64,000 nucleotides of DNA from the NCBI GenBank assembly GCA_002205965.3, contig NADL03000004.1, positions 806,001 to 870,000 of the forward strand. The letters run 5' to 3'. Below the pieces are notes generated by a model that was not told the DNA's origin, did not search any database, and saw only the letters and a program-made list of their open reading frames with translations. The DNA comes from Kappaphycus alvarezii (lineage: Eukaryota > Rhodophyta > Florideophyceae > Gigartinales > Solieriaceae). Positions 38,190-50,480 of this stretch are shown here, in pieces. The stretch's first letter is position 1; the number at the start of each line of letters is the position of its first letter. Made by a program: the position numbers and the translations under genes.

Positions 38190-41100
38190 CTGCCTCAAAG
38201 ATAACCATTTCTATGGAAATTTCGGTGAGAACTACGGTCTCTGTAGTTCTCGCATGCGTTCTGTGTACCGCATTAGAGGTATTTGAAACCTGTTCAAGAA
38301 AAGATCACCAAGGTCGACCGAGACCACCTCAACTTATGGTACCGTGACAACCTCCATACCATGATCATGGTCGCAAGAACAATTTACAAACTGAGAAATG
38401 GCGTCTGGAATCATCATCTCGTCTCTTGTAGAATCACCACTGAGCGTTGTTGCGGATCGGCGTGGAAATCATGGACGCATTTTTGAACTAATTTATGCTT
38501 GCTATGCCTCTTGCCGCAATTTACCAAGGATGTCGGTGCAGACCAAGCTATATTGAAAGAGGAGAAACGGCCAAAAAATGTCCGAGTACATCAATTTTTG
38601 TGCACTTCGTTATTCAGTAAGCGCTAGTTTGGGGTTGGATGTCCCCATTTCTATCACCTACCGTGCAACGATACTGTTTGCCTCAATCTATCCATCAAAT
38701 TTGTAACCCGTCGCAGTAGCCCCTCAGACGAAGGATTGCAAAGACCTCGCCTAGAAATATTTATTCAAAACGATGATCGATGCGTACAGATCAAAATATG
38801 TGGTAAATAAGCAACTCAATAAATCAGCCAGACCCGTGGCTCAACGAAAGACGTGCGCAAAAGCAAATTAACTTCGACACCTATGGCAACACTAGTTAAT
38901 CGGATGAGTCAACCGCTATCGATAAGGCAGCGAGGACGCTTGCCACCGGACTGTGAAAGCAGAATTTTGCCAAAAAGAGAACCAAACCTAAAGTTAAAGT
39001 GCGAATTTGGCAACCAATGTGGCCATGTCGAGCACAACTGCTACCTAAACCCGGAAAATCAGAAAAATAAATTGAGTCCGAAGATGAAAAGGCATGATGA
39101 TCTCTGCTGAGTCGGAACAAGAAACCTTTCTTAAATCTAGCAAATTTAATGGTGCAGAAAATAAGTATGATCTGGCTGCTGTTTTCTTTCACAATCACAT
39201 CGAAAATGGTATCGAACAGACAACCATATCCACTCAAAAGGACCATAGAGCATACAACGACAGCGTATCCACGTCAAATTACTTCATTCTGATTGTGCTT
39301 TCGAGTAAGGCACATTAGAAGATTGCTAACGTTGCATAATTTTGTTAGCAGACAAGTCATCTGTACTTGCAGCTAATACTGCTGAAGCAGTTATCGATTT
39401 TGAACGGGCTACCATCGGGCTAGCCGAAATACTCCTCATACAATGGTTTGTATTTAGCCTTTTTTCATTAGGAGGTCTCGCAGAAAACGGAATTAACTCA
39501 AGCTTTAGAAAAAATGGTATTATATTGACGAGATTGGTAGCAACTTTCTTTATTAGACATGTACCACGTGAAGTATCACCTGGTCTGCATCAATTTAACT
39601 TCCCTCAGGGGCATGATTAATCATATATTTCTTATTGAAAAAACCAGTTGAATCTGAAATCTGACATCAACAACTGGCACGTAAGAACACAAGGGATCTC
39701 TTTAAGATGCACAAACATGCGAACGGTATCCCAAATGCAGCTCCAATAAAAACTTTTGTCGGATTTATTGTATTGTTAATACTCATCAGTTGCCGCTCTA
39801 AATCATATTAAGTCGAGCTTAAAAGGATGGAGAGATTACTCACTTCGATATTGACTGTCCCTTTGAGCTGTTTTACCCTGACCGGTGCTGATATTTGGTC
39901 ACGATCTGAGATCCTCATTCATGATATTATATTGCTGGATTATTGCGAAAAAAGATCAATCTCAGTGATACATTTCTTGTATTCTTGTCACAACTTACTG
40001 AGTCCGGATCATCAATAATCTACGAAATAAATGTGCATGAAGAAAGAGCAGATTAGTTCTTGACTGTGATTTCATGCATCAAAAAATTGCACTCCGATTG
40101 TAGAGAGTAATACTTGCGTAACCGGAATAGCTTGGTATAGAAAATCAGTAAGTATCCCCTTTACACGATACAACAGAGCTGTGAGAAATCGTGGAGCGAG
40201 TGATCCGCGCACTCGATGAATAATCGAGGTCATTTTTGTACAGACTAATCTTCCGTCTTTCCTATCTCCCGTTGCAGTCCAACATGAAGTCCAAGTGGGG
40301 AAGTACGAGCCTCAGTTGGATACTGATGTTAACCTGAGGCCTATCTTCAAAGGATAGAAGCCCATCCTTAAGAAATTTCGTGTGTTTGGATGTGCCGGGT
40401 ATGTTTTCAATTTACCCGCACAATCCAATTTTGAAGCGAGAGAAGCGGAAGGTGTGCGACTCAAAGCATTTGACCGTGGCGTGTTCAAGTGAAAAATGGA
40501 ATGAACCATTGAATAAAGGCATATCACGTTTGATGAGGACCTTTTTACAAACTCAGCTTAGGAGAGAGCATGAGAAAAGAAGGCTCAAACTACAGCACCT
40601 TATTCGATGGTAGTTCTAGAGATGTAGACTGACATGATTATGTAGGTGATGCAGATCTTGGCCATGAAGGTTTCTAATCTCTTGCCAAGACAAATAAAGA
40701 TGGGAACTAGAACATAATATCCATGAATGCTCCAATACAGTACTCGATGATTGCAACGATAAAAATGATGAAAAAGCTTCTGACTATGCACAGTATCTTC
40801 AACCAACATCTTTTAAGAGAGGCGATGAAGGTTCTTAGTCCCTTTGACATCCCCGCAGAGCTCGAAAGCCTCCAACTTTGTATGCACCCGTGCCCTTCCC
40901 AACTTCTCTGCTGAGAATCTTACCGAATGTGAACCTACCAAGGCTGAGGCGATGAGTTCCACGCCAAAGGAGCGCGAATCGTGGTTAAAGTCTATTGAAG
41001 ATTACTTCAAATCCAGGGAGGAGAATTAGATATAGGATAAGAAGGAATCTGCAGATGCTTTTTCTTTATCCACACACTCTTTTTTGAACATGAAGAGAGA

Positions 41101-41540
41101 TTTAAAAGCTAACTTCGACTGAATAAAAGTATACATAGTCGCAGTTGTTAAACACCAAACTTATGGAGAGAATTACATCGAAACCTATGCACCAGCTGTG
41201 GAGCTTTTATTGGTGCGGGTTTTCTTTTCCATTGCTCTTACTCTTAGTATTTTCCTAGCGAAGGTGAAAGAAATTTTGCTTTCTTGAATCGTACTCTGGA
41301 GGAAATATCATGGTAATGTCGTATTTCGTTATGCCGAGAAGGCCATCTCGCATTTTCGGACTTTAGGAAGCCATGAATGGGCTGAAGCAAGCCCATATTG
41401 CGCTGCATAGGAAATTTCCCATGATATGGTAGACCTTAGATTCGCCAAGCTGGATAATTGTTTCGACGAAAAGGTTTTCAATAATACTCATTTATCATAA
41501 TGTGTATTTATGACTTAATTATTGCTGGACCTGCTATTGT
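38190..41540 (+). pseudogene. Ty1/copia gag-pol remnant
   Basis: The plus strand preserves the gag-to-RT order of a copia element in broken frames. The gag start reads N-F-G-E-N-Y-G-L then R-M-R-S-V near 38,213-38,262, like the usual N-Y-x-x-W opening. A damaged CCHC knuckle ends G-H-V-E-H-N-C near 39,024. The protease-to-integrase region has S-L-G-G-L-A-E-N-G-I near 39,460. The integrase C-terminal side reads F-R-V-F-G-C-A-G-Y near 40,377. RT begins Y-I-E-T-Y-A-P-A-V near 41,178 and runs to a decayed A-F-L-N box near 41,278. RNase H is absent: the remnant stops about 100 bp before the oppositely oriented Helitron. LTRs are not recognised. It is clearly inactive. Confidence 0.8.
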
Positions 41541-41639
41541 CGACTTGAGTGAGACAGGGAAGTTTTCTTGAAGCAAATACTTTTCTGTATCCCTGAGCAA
41601 GGCTGGAAACTTTGTATCCGCAGCTATAAGTATCTACTG

Positions 41640-44600
41640 TGTTCTTCGCAGGACCTTGAAATCGTCCCAGAGCGGTGAGAACCACAGCAACTTATCAATC
41701 AAAGATACCAGTATGACTTGTATGTTTCCATCAGGTAGCGCTGCGGTTCTTCCAGAGGGCACAAAAAAAGTAGCTGCAAGTAGCCATCTGAAACCACGAC
41801 ATTCAAGCCTCCAAATTATGACAGATCACTGTCTTTCGATTTATGCGGGGGAGAGCGCAAGTCCTTAGGGATGACGTCAACTTTTTCGAAGAGTACGCGT
41901 GGAATATTGACGCCTCGTAGAACATGAGAAATGCAAGTGATTTGATGTGATGTCTTTTTTGCGATTCAGGAGTGTAATTGGACAGCTTCGTATGTTCATC
42001 GGATGCATCCTTATCTTCTGCTCCGAATCCCAGCGGACTGTGCAACGTACGCGCGCCGCGATATAAGGAAGCTGCGATGCCTGTCGTTGCGTAAATCTCT
42101 TCGAACAGACCTTCCGCTTCCACCTTGTCGTTAGTACGGAGAGTAAGTGTGTCTTTCAGTTACCAGCATGTCCTTGCAAGAAGAATTCTTCTCCATCCGA
42201 TTAAAGTCGATCTTGTTGATACCTGCTCATGAAATGATCGAATATCTCATCGAAAATAGCCTTTTGCTGTGTTTGAAGTGACGCATACCTTTGTTTCACC
42301 AGATCGCGGTTGATCAGTAACATCATTTCCAACACGTGATTTTCCATGCGCTGCACCTCCTTGGTAGGTGCGTCGCTTCCCAAGTCGATATACGCAAAGT
42401 AGGTATGGTCCCGAATGAGTCTGCCGCCATGTCTGTTTGGGATCCCAATGAATCTTCGCTTCAGTTCATTAAGACAGTCTTCCGGCGTGAAATACTCATC
42501 TCTTATAATGTCCGCGCAGAGTATGTACGCGTGCGCTTCGATGATTGGTTGAGGGCCAACTCCTTGCAGATAAATTGTCAAAATCATGTACTTAAGTTCG
42601 GAAGGCGTGCGGTAGATCTACACAGCTTGTCGAAACGCCTTATGGTACTGTCTGCTGTCTATATAAAGCCATGTTGCAGCTGCTGCATGTCCTAATGTGG
42701 TCTTAAGCACCCCATCAACGGTTTGCGCGTTTTCAAAACTTTTGCATGCCACTTTGATCAACAAGAGTCGCAGTGCAAACAGTTGCACGTTTGATATTGG
42801 TATGTATCGACTTTTTTTCATAACTTTTGCATGCCACGTTGATCAACAGGAGTCGCAGTGCAAACAGTTGCCCGTTTGATGGTTGTAAGTATGGAATACG
42901 CACCATGACTGGATGTTAGTCGCCTCGCTGCACCACCCAGAGCTGTACACAACTCTGTTCGAAATCGTATCAGTGATATTGTAAGAAGTCTTGTTGTTCG
43001 AATTGTACCCAATTCTGCAGTTTTGTGCATCTCTTTTGCAGTACGGTGAGTGTCGATGGATTTTTTATCGCCTCCTCAACGCGCGAAGCTCTTTATCTTC
43101 ACCAATACGTGGTAATTATGATCTGTTGATGGCTTTAATTGCATACACATCGTTTAGAAAGCCGCACTTCAGCCGTAATATTCCCTGAAAGTGCGAAGTT
43201 CTGAGCTCTTGAGACTTAACCTTGGTAAAATATGCAATGCACTTGATCCCAATGTATTCCTCGGCGTGCTTGGTACTCTGGTTGAAAATTGCATGCGCGA
43301 ATCTATTTTGCACGCGCGACATGAGATTGGGGCCGAAAAACACTCGAGGTACATCCGTAACAGTTTTGAATGAGGCCTTTTTACGATTTCCAGGCCATAG
43401 TTTCCCAACTCTTCGGTCCATAGATTCATCGTATACGTAATGAATAAAGTGGGAGCGGATTTCCTGGCCATGACTGCTTGCAATTCGAGTCTCTTCTGCT
43501 TCCAATTCGCTGAACTGTTCACGATGGATTCTGGTGTATACAGTAGTCCAACCGAGGAATGAAAAGTTCCGCCTTTGCGAGTAAAATCTTGTACTTTTGT
43601 CTCTGTCGCCATACGCTTCCTCTTGTTGTCCTTCAGGCACTAAAAACGCAAGATTCCGATTCTCATCTGGATCGAAAGCACCCATTGTTCCAGGGGCAGA
43701 CCGGAGTTGAACAAGAGGCTATCTGTGTGCAGCCTGGGTTTTGAGTGCGCGGCCCACGTTAACTTTCGAAACGGAGCTCATTCAATGCGCTGTGGTCGTT
43801 ATCCAGTAAGTTTCTTAATGTCGAGCTGCGCTCAGTGGGATACTTTCCCATATATAATGGCTTATTGCGGGAGACATATGGATAGAGCTGTGGAAATACA
43901 CCGCTATGTTCTTACTCCGATACAGGCTTAAGCTTCTATTACAGCAGTTTTCGAGGGCCATTGCTGGTTGACGGCTGTAGGTCCTACTGTCGCACTTCGT
44001 ACATGGACGCAGGCTATCGGAAGGGATCTGCAGGATCGATGATAAACGCTTCCAGCCTACTTTAGGTGCAGAAAAACTGCTTTATAGGTGGACTAAAGCT
44101 ATGACCACGGACGCCTTGACCGATTTTTGCGCCAGTGTGCGGAGTTACCTCGGTCTCAACCTGCACATCGTCTTCTTTACTATGGCCTTTATGGCCTTGA
44201 CTGCCTTGAGTAATGCCAGGTCCTCGAAGGAAAGCGCGATGCCTCTCTCATATCACGTTCGGCCACAGTTGCAGATGCTCTTATAATAGCCAAAGCAGTG
44301 CCTTTACGGCAGAATGCGTAGCCGCCTTCGTCAATAAGTCGCGACCGTATGCGTTCACGTCGGTGTAAGGCGGATCTTTCGACCGAAGAAAGCTGTATCG
44401 CGAGTCGAGATGCCCCATAGCAATTGATGCTGTCCCTTGAAGTCGCATAAGAAAAGGTCCGCCACCCTGCGAGTATGACAGAAAAGTGGCTCCATCGAAA
44501 TTGATGTTCCAACCGAGCTGTTTTTTCAAGAACACTGGGAGTATGCACGCATCCATCCTGTTCTATACGGGAACGAAAGCTCACACGCGCGGTAGTGCCC

Positions 44601-44870
44601 ATAAACATTTCGTACATGTCCAATTTCAAACTTTCAGTACATTAGAACGGAGTTACTGGGAACAGAGCGGAGCAGAGTATGCTGTGAAAAGAGGTGTGCA
44701 GGGGCCATGAATCCCCGCTTCAATCCTCTGAGCCATCCAGTAGCACCCCTGGCATCTAATGGAGGACCCCCGCAGCCATACGGAGCAAGCCGCATTGGTA
44801 GTGCCAGTGTTGGTGGCCCGTCTGAGAGTGCCAGTTAAATCCCGACCCAAGGACAACCACAAACGTCGAT
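41640..44870 (-). pseudogene. Helitron Rep-helicase (decayed, truncated)
   Basis: Helitrons move by rolling-circle replication using one protein with a HUH Rep nuclease and a Pif1-like helicase. From high to low coordinate I see a Cys motif with W-M-A-Q-R-I-E near 44,740. Next is the N-terminal domain (F-L-M-R-L-Q-G, then M-G-H-L) near 44,450-44,420. The Rep core contains L-F-I-T-Y-T-M-N near 43,450 and a damaged H-F-Q-G near 43,170. The Rep-helicase linker (Q-K-A-I-F-D-E-I-F) is near 42,260. The helicase starts F-F-L-Q-G-H-A-G, with the Walker A glycine replaced by TGA (42,156), then T-G-I-A-A-S-L-Y-R-G-A-R-T-L-H-S near 42,080 and L-W-D-D-F-K-V-L near 41,660. The rest is missing. Several frameshifts. 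Its neighbour is a copia remnant truncated towards it. Confidence 0.85.
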
Positions 44871-46006
44871 GTATCTAGTGAGTAGGGAATTGTAGAGCAG
44901 GAATCATGAAACGGAGAATTACATTTTAGGTGCACCGCGGAATCAGCCAAGCGAAATAGAGCAGATCTCCGTACATCGGACTGATGGCTCAGAGACTGAT
45001 GTATTACTATACTTCAAAAAGTTTTCATTTACGTACTATTTAGCAATGATAAGCTCAGACGCACATTATAAGAGTTATTTGAAATATCATTCATGTGTTA
45101 CATGGGAAAGTTCGTCTCAGCCTGAGACTTCAACTCATCTTCACTTTATTCCATGAAGCTTATGATATCACGTACTTGATCAGTACCTTATTGATCGTCG
45201 TTATTATCCAAAACTTTTGAAGAGATCGATTCTAATGCTTTCCTGCAATTCGAAGGAATTTAATGCACACAAAATTGATGATTCAATGGAAGGAAAATAG
45301 TGCTCCAATTGCATTACGGGACACGTAGTACACAGAGAATATTCACGGCTCTGCAGTGACTGCGTCGGTCATCTTCATGGGGTCTAACATTGTATTCTCA
45401 CTCCCGCGCGGTGCCTAAGGCATTATCGCGTCTACTTAGGCAGGTGCAGGCGTTTGGGATTGAACGGAAACTGGCGCGAGTGTGACCTTACCCTTACCAA
45501 ATGCATGAGAAGGAAGAGCAGAAGTAAGCGAAGGAGGAAGATGTGGAAGAGTGTGAGGGACGGAAACGTTCAGATTCCGCCTCTAAGAAGGATGTTCTTC
45601 GCTGCTGCCCTGCTCAATATCTGCAGAGGGCGGCTCGATTTGCAAAAGATTGATGTTTTTATCCACTTCTCTTGTAATGGGTACATCCGGATCGAAATAT
45701 GTAGGGTAAACCAGATGATTGCGAGTTCTTCCGGCTCTTGAACGAGCTTCTTTGCTGTTTGTACGTGCATCGCCGCTCTTTGAACGTGCACCGCCGCTTT
45801 TTCTTCTCGCCTCACATCTGTTCCGCCTTTTTCCACCATTTTTACGCCATGATCCACCGCTGTTCCGCCTCGCTCCCTCGCTGTTTTATTTTGGTCCACC
45901 TTTATTATCTCGAGGACCTCCACGCTGCATTTTTCACGGCTTGAACGATTCCATGTATTAGAACATTGGAACTTTGTAAATTTTATTTAATTTTTTACGA
46001 AAATTA
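44871..46006. other. region between Helitron and Harbinger
   Basis: The minus strand around 45,923-45,570 carries a charged, repetitive open frame rich in Arg, Lys, Glu, Ala and Val. Helitron proteins often start with a similar charged N-terminus, so this may be the 5' end of that gene with about 0.7 kb of other sequence between. The repetitive codon pattern equally allows a low-complexity artefact. Nothing else is recognised, and no Helitron 5'-TC terminus can be fixed. Confidence 0.3.
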
Positions 46007-46112
46007 TGCACGTGTACAGTATGTGCACAGTACGGTATGTGCACAGCGGTGTGTCGTATTCTAGAAGCACCTGAGAGCATCTTCACCCACCTCAATTCAA
46101 TCCAATCCAACG
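46007..46112 (+). repeat. left inverted repeat of the Harbinger element
   Basis: Contains a 16-bp direct repeat (TATGTGCACAGTACGG, then TATGTGCACAGCGG) and a terminal TGCACGTG. The block CATCTTCACCCACC with the following CAATCCAATCC is matched in reverse complement near 49,195-49,160. Alignment needs gaps, so the ends are approximate. Confidence 0.6.
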
Positions 46113-46209
46113 CCTCCAAAGCGTCTCTTCTGATTGTTAGATAAAATTAATTGGACCAAGTCCAAATTTCCTGATCATACCACGCCGTTGAACCTAGATT
46201 CTACCTACC

Positions 46210-47523
46210 GGCGACGGCAAGCCATATGCAAGCGGTGGTGGCTCCAAACATGATGTCGCGATCAACGACGCGATCTTTCCTTGGGGAATGTCAGACCTCC
46301 GACTATGATAGCACGGCCGCCATGTTCTGGCTGCAAATGGCAAATATTTCCATACAAAGAGTCACGGTGAGGCCGCACAGGGGCTCTTTGTTGGGGAAAA
46401 GCGCAAACTTGCAGTGCAATTATCATAACGCTGACACAAATTACATGGCAAAGTACTTCCGAGCGTAGGACATGCTTCGCCCCGGAACAAACCAGAAAGG
46501 TCCGCAGCAAAGGGAGGTGGATTTTCAAAGTATATTTCGGATGTACCGCGTAATTTTTTCCCCGTTTAATGGCCGGAGTTGTGGTTTAATCAGAAAACTT
46601 CAGAAAGGGACTGCGGCATTATGCTACGCGTAGGCTTGGCATATCGCCGTTGATAAAATTAATTGCAGCCTTGCGAAAATTCGCCTATGGAATCCCCGCA
46701 GACTTGTCCGATGAACTTTTTGAGGTCTCCAAAACAACAGCAGCAAAATGCTTGGAGGAGTTCTGTCTTGAGGTTTTTCGCTTTTGGTAGGTTTTTATCT
46801 ACGAGAACCGACAGTTGACGATATAAAAAGAGTAGAAAGGTATTTTGCTCGTCTCTGTTTCCCAGGTTGCATTGGGATCTTTGATTGTGCAAGTTGCAAC
46901 TGGGGTAATTGTCCCAAAGCACTGCAATGTATCATGACGGGGAGGCGGGTTTCCCTATAGTAAAGATGGGGGTTATTCGCTCAATGTATTTTTGGATCTG
47001 GGGTTTCAGTTCGGTCTGCCAAGGTCTTTCAATGATCTGAATATCCTGGAAGTAATTTCATACTTGCAGCGCGTGTTGTCCAGATATTTCCCTCCCATCT
47101 ATCCGCTCTATAAATAGATGGGAAGTATTACGATTGGTTTACTATCTCAAAGACAGTATTTCTCCCAACTGGAAGATATCCGTTAATCTCCGTCAGCCGA
47201 AGCAGCCGAAAGAAATTTTCGCCTGTAAATCTCAAAAGGCCGTTACAAAAGCTGTAGAACGTGTTATTGGCATGCTGTTTCGTCGCTTCAAACTCTTATT
47301 CATTGCGAGTGAGTTTCTGTCACTCGCAAAAATGCGAATGATACCAAGGGCGGCGGTTTGCTTGCACAACATGGTGGTGCAGGAGAGTCATTTGGGGTAC
47401 TGTAGTGATGGATTTGATGGTAGTAGTTTAATGACCCGGCTACAGGTATCCAATGCCTCAAAATCGCCTTGCGCTCAACTGCCTCTCTGGCCGAGGAACT
47501 ACTGCAGAGTCAGCTGCACTTAA
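46210..47523 (+). pseudogene. PIF/Harbinger DDE transposase (decayed)
   Basis: The enzyme cuts and rejoins element ends. A helix-rich N-terminal part includes A-L-R-K-F-A-Y-G-I-P-A-D near 46,670, typical of the family. After a frameshift near 46,785, Y-L-R-E-P-T leads to F-P-G-C-I-G-I-F-D-C; the D at 46,883 is the first catalytic acid. It is followed by the characteristic W-G-N-C-P. The second acid is the D of S-F-N-D-L-N (47,034). The third is the E of V-E-R-V-I-G (47,257), followed by R-R-F-K-L-L and the terminal L-H-N-M-V-V. All three acids survive. In-frame TAG near 46,783, tandem TAG TAA near 46,958 and TAG near 47,116, plus frameshifts, make it a pseudogene. The start lies near the G-G-S-K segment at 46,222; the exact codon is unclear. 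Confidence 0.88.
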
Positions 47524-47630
47524 GCGACGACTTGAAACTTAAAATTTTGCATAGGTACCTTATGTCTTCCCTAGTTAACTTTGTTTGGGACAACTATGGC
47601 GCAGGGAGGGAAGTTGCTGTGGTTAATGTT

Positions 47631-48727
47631 TCAGTTAGACATGATAGCATTATAAACGTTCAGAATCGAGGATAAACTAGCAGCACCCACAGCCGGGGTC
47701 TCATTAATTTTCTGGCTACCATCTGCGGTATTGTTACTCTGGTCTCCTACCCCTTCCTCTAACGAGGACAGCGCCTGCAACTGCAACAAACGAACAAATG
47801 GCTCCTGCACACGATGATTGGTTCCTAGTATTGAAAAAAGCGCGATCATAGATTGCTGCTTATCAATTCGAAGCATCTCTTCGGCCACATTTGTTCGTTT
47901 TTGCATGTCCTCGGCAAGCTTCTCACACCATCGGCGCTGCGGTGAAGCGCTTCCACCTGTTTAGAGATCCCAAGAGTCCTTTTGGTACCAACAAGTCTCT
48001 CCTTTTTCACCGAGACCAAATCAACGGGGGGTTGCCGTAGAGCCGAAACCAAACCATCCATCGCTTCCCCATCCCTGTTGCTTGATGAATCTAAAAGCAT
48101 CCCGGTCAATCACGCGCTATTATCACCCAAACATTTTTTTCTTCTCTTTCTCTGCTTCCCGAGAGAGCAGAACGCACTGCCAAATTTGTGTTCCCCGCAG
48201 AGAAGCGAGCGCCTTTCGAAAAGGAAACTCATTTCCCACGGTTATTTCTTTGTCCGAAAAGAAAGTTCACATATTAGCGACTGTCGCTTCCCCATTGTAC
48301 ACCGCCAAAGCCGCCCAGTCCATATCTTGGAGCGTTAGAGATCCTGTAGGGCATTTCGCCTCATTGCACCGAACGAAACCATCAAATTTGATGCACCCGC
48401 ATCTTACCCTGCGATAACGTTGGAAAAATGCCTCACCCGTCCGCTCACCAATTGCTGCGTCTTCCGATTCTCGAACCGCCAACTCCAATAACCACTTCTT
48501 CCTCCGGAAAATCTCTGCGACAAGGACATCACGGTTCATACTGCTCCCCTTCCTTGGATCCTCAGAAGCCAAAAATACGCCTCACATGCACAGGTACTTT
48601 CCTTCTGACTCCATGCTTTTCCAGAACCCATTGAAACTGTAGCAGCAAACGCAGCGCAAGTTGGTAGTGGCGCTTGTTCGCGTCGCTCTCCCTCCAACGG
48701 CGTTGTCGTCGGGCAATCAGGTGCCAA
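47631..48727 (-). pseudogene. Harbinger-associated Myb/SANT-like protein (decayed)
   Basis: PIF/Harbinger elements encode a second, Myb-like protein that helps bring the transposase to the nucleus and to its ends. Here the minus-strand frame 48,572-48,267 contains S-E-D-A-A-I-G-E-R-T-G-E-A-F-F, then R-Y-R-R-V and later C-I-K-F-D-G-F, the usual layout of the trihelix-like domain in this family. Downstream frames (48,109-47,846 and 47,906-47,631) are Gln/Leu/Ser-rich and look like the coiled C-terminal part (Q-K-R-T-N-V-A-E-E-M-L-R). The gene converges on the transposase and its last codons lie about 110 bp beyond that gene's stop. Frameshifts separate the pieces, and the N-terminal start is uncertain. 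Confidence 0.65.
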
Positions 48728-49159
48728 GCACGGTAGATGTTCTGTCGGTTGCTTTTGAGGCGCGCTTTTTACATCCAGCTATACGTTTCGCTGGCGGTGT
48801 TGACGCCTGCAAAAGGCGCGCACTGCGGGGGTAGTGTGTTCACCGGGTTTGCGTTTCGGCTTGGCGCGATGGTTTCGCGCCAATCAGTATAAAAGCCTGC
48901 TGCAAACCTATCTGAAACAGGTTGCAGGGCTGTTTAAAGCCGGCATATGGCGCATTGGGCCAGAACATTGCGCGAAAATGGTGTTTTGTTTTACAATCTC
49001 GTCTGTGGAACCTATGCTCGCAACATCCGAAGCAAATTCCAAATACGACGGATTTGGATTTTCCTATGGATATTTTGAGGACATATTCAAACTGCACCAG
49101 TGTTCGCATTGGTTGAAACTGATGGGTGGGTAAGTGTTTCGTGGTCCATATCCAAGTTT

Positions 49160-49295
49160 TCTCAAATTTTGGATTGGACCTGGATGGGTGGAGATGATCT
49201 AAAATTTTAAGGTACTTTTTCTAAAACTTTTTTATTTTCTTCTGTTTGTACGGTATGCACATGCGTCATATGTGCGAATTTTTTGCACGTGCACA
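49160..49295 (-). repeat. right inverted repeat of the Harbinger element
   Basis: Reverse-complement partner of 46,007-46,112. It has GTGCAC palindromes near the end, an AT-rich spacer, and the CATCTCCACCCATCC block on the complement. It is diverged from the left end. Confidence 0.55.
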
Positions 49296-49539
49296 TAACC
49301 TAGAAATTCAATTACAAATCAACTTTTTATCTGTCAACAATAGAAGAAAATGCTGTTGCAGCTGAAAATTACAACTGAAAAGGGAAAGAATCAATTGACT
49401 GGCCCAAAAAGAACCAGGAAACAGGGGGAATTGGCGGAAAAGGGGTCTATAAGGCAGAAAAATACCCTTCAAAGACCATTTCTTTCAAGCATAGTCATTA
49501 TTATGGGCGGTGGGATTTAGAACGACCAGAAATATAAAA

Positions 49540-50480
49540 CCGTTTAGGTCAAACAGCATTCCGCGTACAGTACCACCTTGAAAACTTTCTTTCACACCCT
49601 GAGAAGCTAGAACGGCTATGTACCGCCGCTGCATGCTGTCAACGAGCGCTTGAAGAACGTTTTCTTAAAGCCTATCCCGCTCACTCAACACCACCTCTTT
49701 CAGCTCCTCGACACAACCCAAATGGCGTGAGTTGCTATAATCGTGGCGTTCTAGGAGTGCCAAAAGATTTCCAAACTGATTCAAGTCTGGTTATTTGCCA
49801 AGCCATTCCATTCGATCAACTCTTCGGCTGTTCAGCAAACTTCCATAATATTGGGATACATGTATGATTCCCATACTTAATTGTTTCTATGTCTAGCAAA
49901 CGATTTTCCAGTTGCTTGATATAGCTTTAAGAAGTTTGGATACCACTCGTTATCAGTAAAGGCTCTTTTCCAAAACAAGAGAAGCACCCCAACACATGAC
50001 CCCTTCTACTCCCTTCCTATGTCGGGAAAACGTCGCTCCTCAGTCCAGCCGTGTGCAAATATGAAGCTTAATGATCAGGCTCATCACGTTTTTACATTTC
50101 TCATCTAAAAACTTGTGCTAATCTCTACATTTCATGTCCTGCAGCCAATTTTTAAGCATTTTTTCATATTTCTGAGTGAGTTGAAAAGTCTTTTCATGCT
50201 CTTTTGACGCATTCTCCCTCCGCCTTCGGTATCTCACATAAAGTGGACATCTAAATATTCAATTTTAGATCAGTTTTCAGAGCCATATGCTCTTTTCTTT
50301 CTTTCGAGCTCCCCGAAGGAGCTGATGCTTACGATGCTGATCCATCTTTTGATTTTTTCCGCTCCTCCTTTTAGAATTGCAATAACTTGGGGCCTTCATG
50401 TAGTTGTTAATAAGAAGAAGAATGACGCTTTATTGTTTGAGGACAAGTAATAACTGTTTTAAAGAGTTTTATTCTCTTTA
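49540..50480 (-). pseudogene. Tc1/mariner-type transposase remnant (first)
   Basis: Minus-strand DDE transposase debris. The C-terminal end is best kept: D-S-M-Q-R-R-Y-I-A-V-L near 49,640, then G-G-T, as in the closing helix of Tc1-like enzymes. Upstream, a decayed E-W then N-x-x-x-x-I-S-L-E-I-F-W stretch (near 49,790) corresponds to the W-P-x-x-S-P-D-L-N-P-I-E block. V-M-C-W-G-A near 50,000 corresponds to the conserved V-M-V-W-G strand. The catalytic acids are not cleanly visible and there are many stops and shifts. The N-terminal helix-turn-helix may lie in 50,380-50,250 but is not convincing. Terminal repeats were not found. Confidence 0.65.

Larger units (their letters stand above)
46007..49295. 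mobile_element. PIF/Harbinger DNA transposon, two genes
   Basis: About 3.3 kb bounded by diverged inverted repeats. The outer part holds GTGCAC-type palindromes on both sides (46,007-46,046 and 49,250-49,295). An inner block reads CATCTTCACCCACC at 46,078 on the left, and CATCTCCACCCATCC on the complement near 49,195. TTA precedes the left end and TAA follows the right end. Inside are a DDE transposase on the plus strand and a Myb-like gene on the minus strand, convergent. That gene pair is the hallmark of autonomous PIF/Harbinger elements. Both genes carry frameshifts, so the copy is dead. Confidence 0.8.

Noticed and set aside
45570-45923. A charged 117-codon minus-strand protein
   Set aside because: The frame is a degenerate repeat of similar codons and lacks any domain; it is kept only as a possible Helitron N-terminus in the spacer entry.
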